The notes under the pieces were generated by a model. That model was not told the origin of the DNA. It ran no database searches and saw only the letters and a list, made by a program, of their open reading frames with translations. Positions 62,527-64,000 of a stretch of 64,000 nucleotides of DNA are shown here, in pieces (position 1 is the first letter of the stretch; each line of letters begins with the position of its first letter). Made by a program: the position numbers and the translations under genes. Origin of the DNA: Mesorhizobium sp. (GTDB lineage Bacteria; Pseudomonadota; Alphaproteobacteria; Rhizobiales; Rhizobiaceae); the NCBI GenBank assembly GCA_004020545.1, contig SAQE01000003.1:62001-126000 (forward strand), in the 5' to 3' direction.

Positions 62527-63777
62527 TCACTCGGCCGCCCGACGCTCACCGAAGGCGATGCCGGTGAAGGTCTGGTTGAGATGCATCGAGCGGTACTGCT
62601 CGCCATAGGTGCCGAAACCGATGACGTTGCTGGTCCGGTAGAGCTCGGAAATGTCGCGGAAGACCTGGCGGTTGCGCGCGTCGAGCCGGCGCAGCACGCA
62701 GTCGAAGCCGAGCACCATGTCGATACCGCCGAGCTTGCGCTCGACATCCAGCAGGGCGGCACGCGTAGCCTCGACCATGTTCTTGGGCTGAGCGATGGAC
62801 AGAACGACGCCGTCGTCGATGGCGCAGTAGAAGGACAGCGAGCCGTCGGCATGCATCCGCTGGATCGAGCGGCAATAATATTCGCCGCCAACCTTCACCA
62901 CGACAGGGTGGGACGCGAAGCTCAGCGGTGTCAGCGCCTGCGGCACCATGCCGACGGCGGCGGCGTATTCCTCCGCGGCGTTGGTGGCGTTGAATTCGCG
63001 CACGATCCGATGGTTGGGGTCGGACGCCGTCACCACCAGCTTCTCGTCGGTGGGAATGAAATTGTCGGTCTTGAAGACATGGAAGGGGATCTCGGTCGCG
63101 ATCAGCACGACGATGGCGCTGTCGGAAGCGATCTTGCCGTTCGAGATCAGCCTTGTCGTTTCGAACTTCAGGTCGTCTCCCGCCGAGCCGCCAATCAGCG
63201 GAATGTCATCCAGCCCCCAGTGGATGGCCGAGGTGACCGCTTCCTCGGCATAGGATAGCCCATCGATGAAGCAGAGCGCGAACACGCTCTTCGCCCGCTC
63301 ATGGCCGGCACGGCCGCGCAGCAGGCGTCTCAGCGAGGCGACCTCGCCGGTGATCCTGTCCATTCCGGAGGAGGAGAGGTTCTCGACCATGGTGCTGGCG
63401 GTCGAAAACGATGCTTCCGGCAAAAGCAGCGCGAGGACATGGCCTTCCTCGAGCCCTTGCGGCGTGATCTCGCCCGCGGTCGAGCAGCCGGCATAGGCAA
63501 GCGAAGGCGCATGCCGCTGCAGCGCATGCGCCAGTGCCGAAGCGTCGACGAGGCTTTGGGAGAAGAAGATCAACGCAAAGCCGGCGTCGACGGCTGCGGC
63601 TTCGGCCGCGATGGACTTGGCAAAAGCATCTGGGTCGGGCTCATCGGTGGTGAGCGCCGAGAGGCCGCATGCGTAGCGCGTGCTCGAATTGGCCAGCTGC
63701 CTTCCTCCTGCTTTCCTCCGACGCTTGTTTTTTTGCGTGTCTTTATGGCGTGTCAGGCACGCGCGCGTCGAAGGCAT
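62527..63777 (-). CDS. FIST-domain sensor protein, NosP-like
   Basis: 416 residues from ATG 63777 (GAGGGC upstream). FIST N-terminal half includes FALIFFSQSLVDASALAHAL, YAGCSTAGEITPQGLEEGH and IPLIGGSAGDDL; the C-terminal half has HPVVVKVGGEYYCRSIQRM and VIGFGTYGEQYRSMHLNQTF. In NosP proteins this fold binds heme and nitric oxide and inhibits a kinase encoded next door. Co-transcribed with the kinase. Heme binding here is inferred. Confidence 0.82.
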   Translation of the reverse strand: MPSTRACLTRHKDTQKNKRRRKAGGRQLANSSTRYACGLSALTTDEPDPDAFAKSIAAEAAAVDAGFALIFFSQSLVDASALAHALQRHAPSLAYAGCSTAGEITPQGLEEGHVLALLLPEASFSTASTMVENLSSSGMDRITGEVASLRRLLRGRAGHERAKSVFALCFIDGLSYAEEAVTSAIHWGLDDIPLIGGSAGDDLKFETTRLISNGKIASDSAIVVLIATEIPFHVFKTDNFIPTDEKLVVTASDPNHRIVREFNATNAAEEYAAAVGMVPQALTPLSFASHPVVVKVGGEYYCRSIQRMHADGSLSFYCAIDDGVVLSIAQPKNMVEATRAALLDVERKLGGIDMVLGFDCVLRRLDARNRQVFRDISELYRTSNVIGFGTYGEQYRSMHLNQTFTGIAFGERRAAE

Positions 63778-63973
63778 CTTTGCCCTCAATCCCGGTTTTG
63801 GCAATGGGCCGGTTGCTGCGCCGTACCTGGCTTTCGCCATGATCGAAAGTACAATGGGAGGAGCGCTGGCAGGGCTGTTTTGCCCGTTGTACGGTGTAGA
63901 AATAACGCACTGCCGAAGCACAAGCACGGCATCGGCAACGCGATAGACCAAGGTTATACCCAGGGGAGGTTGC

Positions 63974-64000
63974 ATGTCGGACGTGTCGTTGACGGTTAAT
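63974..64000 (+). CDS. 5' end of a gene leaving the window, possibly a [2Fe-2S] subunit
   Basis: An ATG at 63974 follows GGGGAGG with good spacing. The nine codons seen read MSDVSLTVN, the start of many CO-dehydrogenase/xanthine-oxidase small subunits. Too short to be sure; upstream 196 bp hold no other gene. Confidence 0.45.

Overview
The window looks like chromosomal DNA of a Rhizobiales alphaproteobacterium, most likely Mesorhizobium or a close relative. Reasons: high GC throughout; an acpXL-fabF-fabF-adh-lpxXL cluster for the very-long-chain fatty acid of rhizobial lipid A; a rhizobial hmu heme-uptake locus (hmuPSTUV, hmuR, hmuQ, tonB) with a RirA regulator carrying the expected three cysteines; an Lrp-type putR divergent from a long putA; and rhizobial-type palindromic repeats. 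The genus is inference from remembered families, not a database match.

Layout. 1-4 kb: a truncated DMGDH-like FAD/GcvT oxidoreductase and a pyrrolysine-free MttB-family methyltransferase, probably methylated-amine catabolism. 4-9 kb: prolyl oligopeptidase, a class III aminotransferase and a Coa1-like membrane protein. 8.9-11 kb: two valine-degradation enzymes. 11-13 kb: a DMSP-lyase-like cupin translationally coupled to cobQ. 13-16 kb: VOC protein with AraC regulator, a small membrane protein, a TauE/SafE permease and a TerB-like protein. 16-22.6 kb: a dipeptide-type ABC importer operon headed by an M20 peptidase. 22.9-24.4 kb: L,D-transpeptidase and an outer-membrane barrel. 24.5-29.4 kb: the lipid A VLCFA cluster, without a local fabZ. 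29.5-31.2 kb: an unusual slipin and two abutting degenerate tRNA-like sequences.

31-39 kb: histidine phosphatase, AEC transporter, gabD, galM, a KDG-kinase-like gene, a FixH-like/cytochrome c peroxidase pair, and a HigBA-type toxin-antitoxin pair with a near-consensus promoter that predicts a leaderless message. 39-43.5 kb: putR/putA with palindromic operators. 43.5-52.8 kb: the heme locus. The leftward operon encodes the receptor, a secreted protein of unknown function, TonB and the heme-degrading HmuQ; the rightward operon encodes HmuP, HmuS and the HmuTUV importer; a RirA-type box lies between them and rirA follows. 53-60 kb: DUF445 protein, phasin, MaoC hydratase, MocR regulator with a divergent DMT exporter, and an FAH/zeta-GST/ADH operon. 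60-64 kb: a LuxR-type response regulator facing a FIST sensor (NosP-like) and hybrid kinase (NahK-like) pair, a candidate nitric-oxide-sensing system, then the first codons of a gene that leaves the window.

No CRISPR array, transposase, integrase or rRNA was seen. Coding density is high and most gaps are under 300 bp. The most interesting parts are the cupin-cobQ coupling, the Pyl-free MttB pair, the catalytically degenerate KS partner in the VLCFA cluster, the secreted protein in the heme operon and the NosP/NahK-like system.
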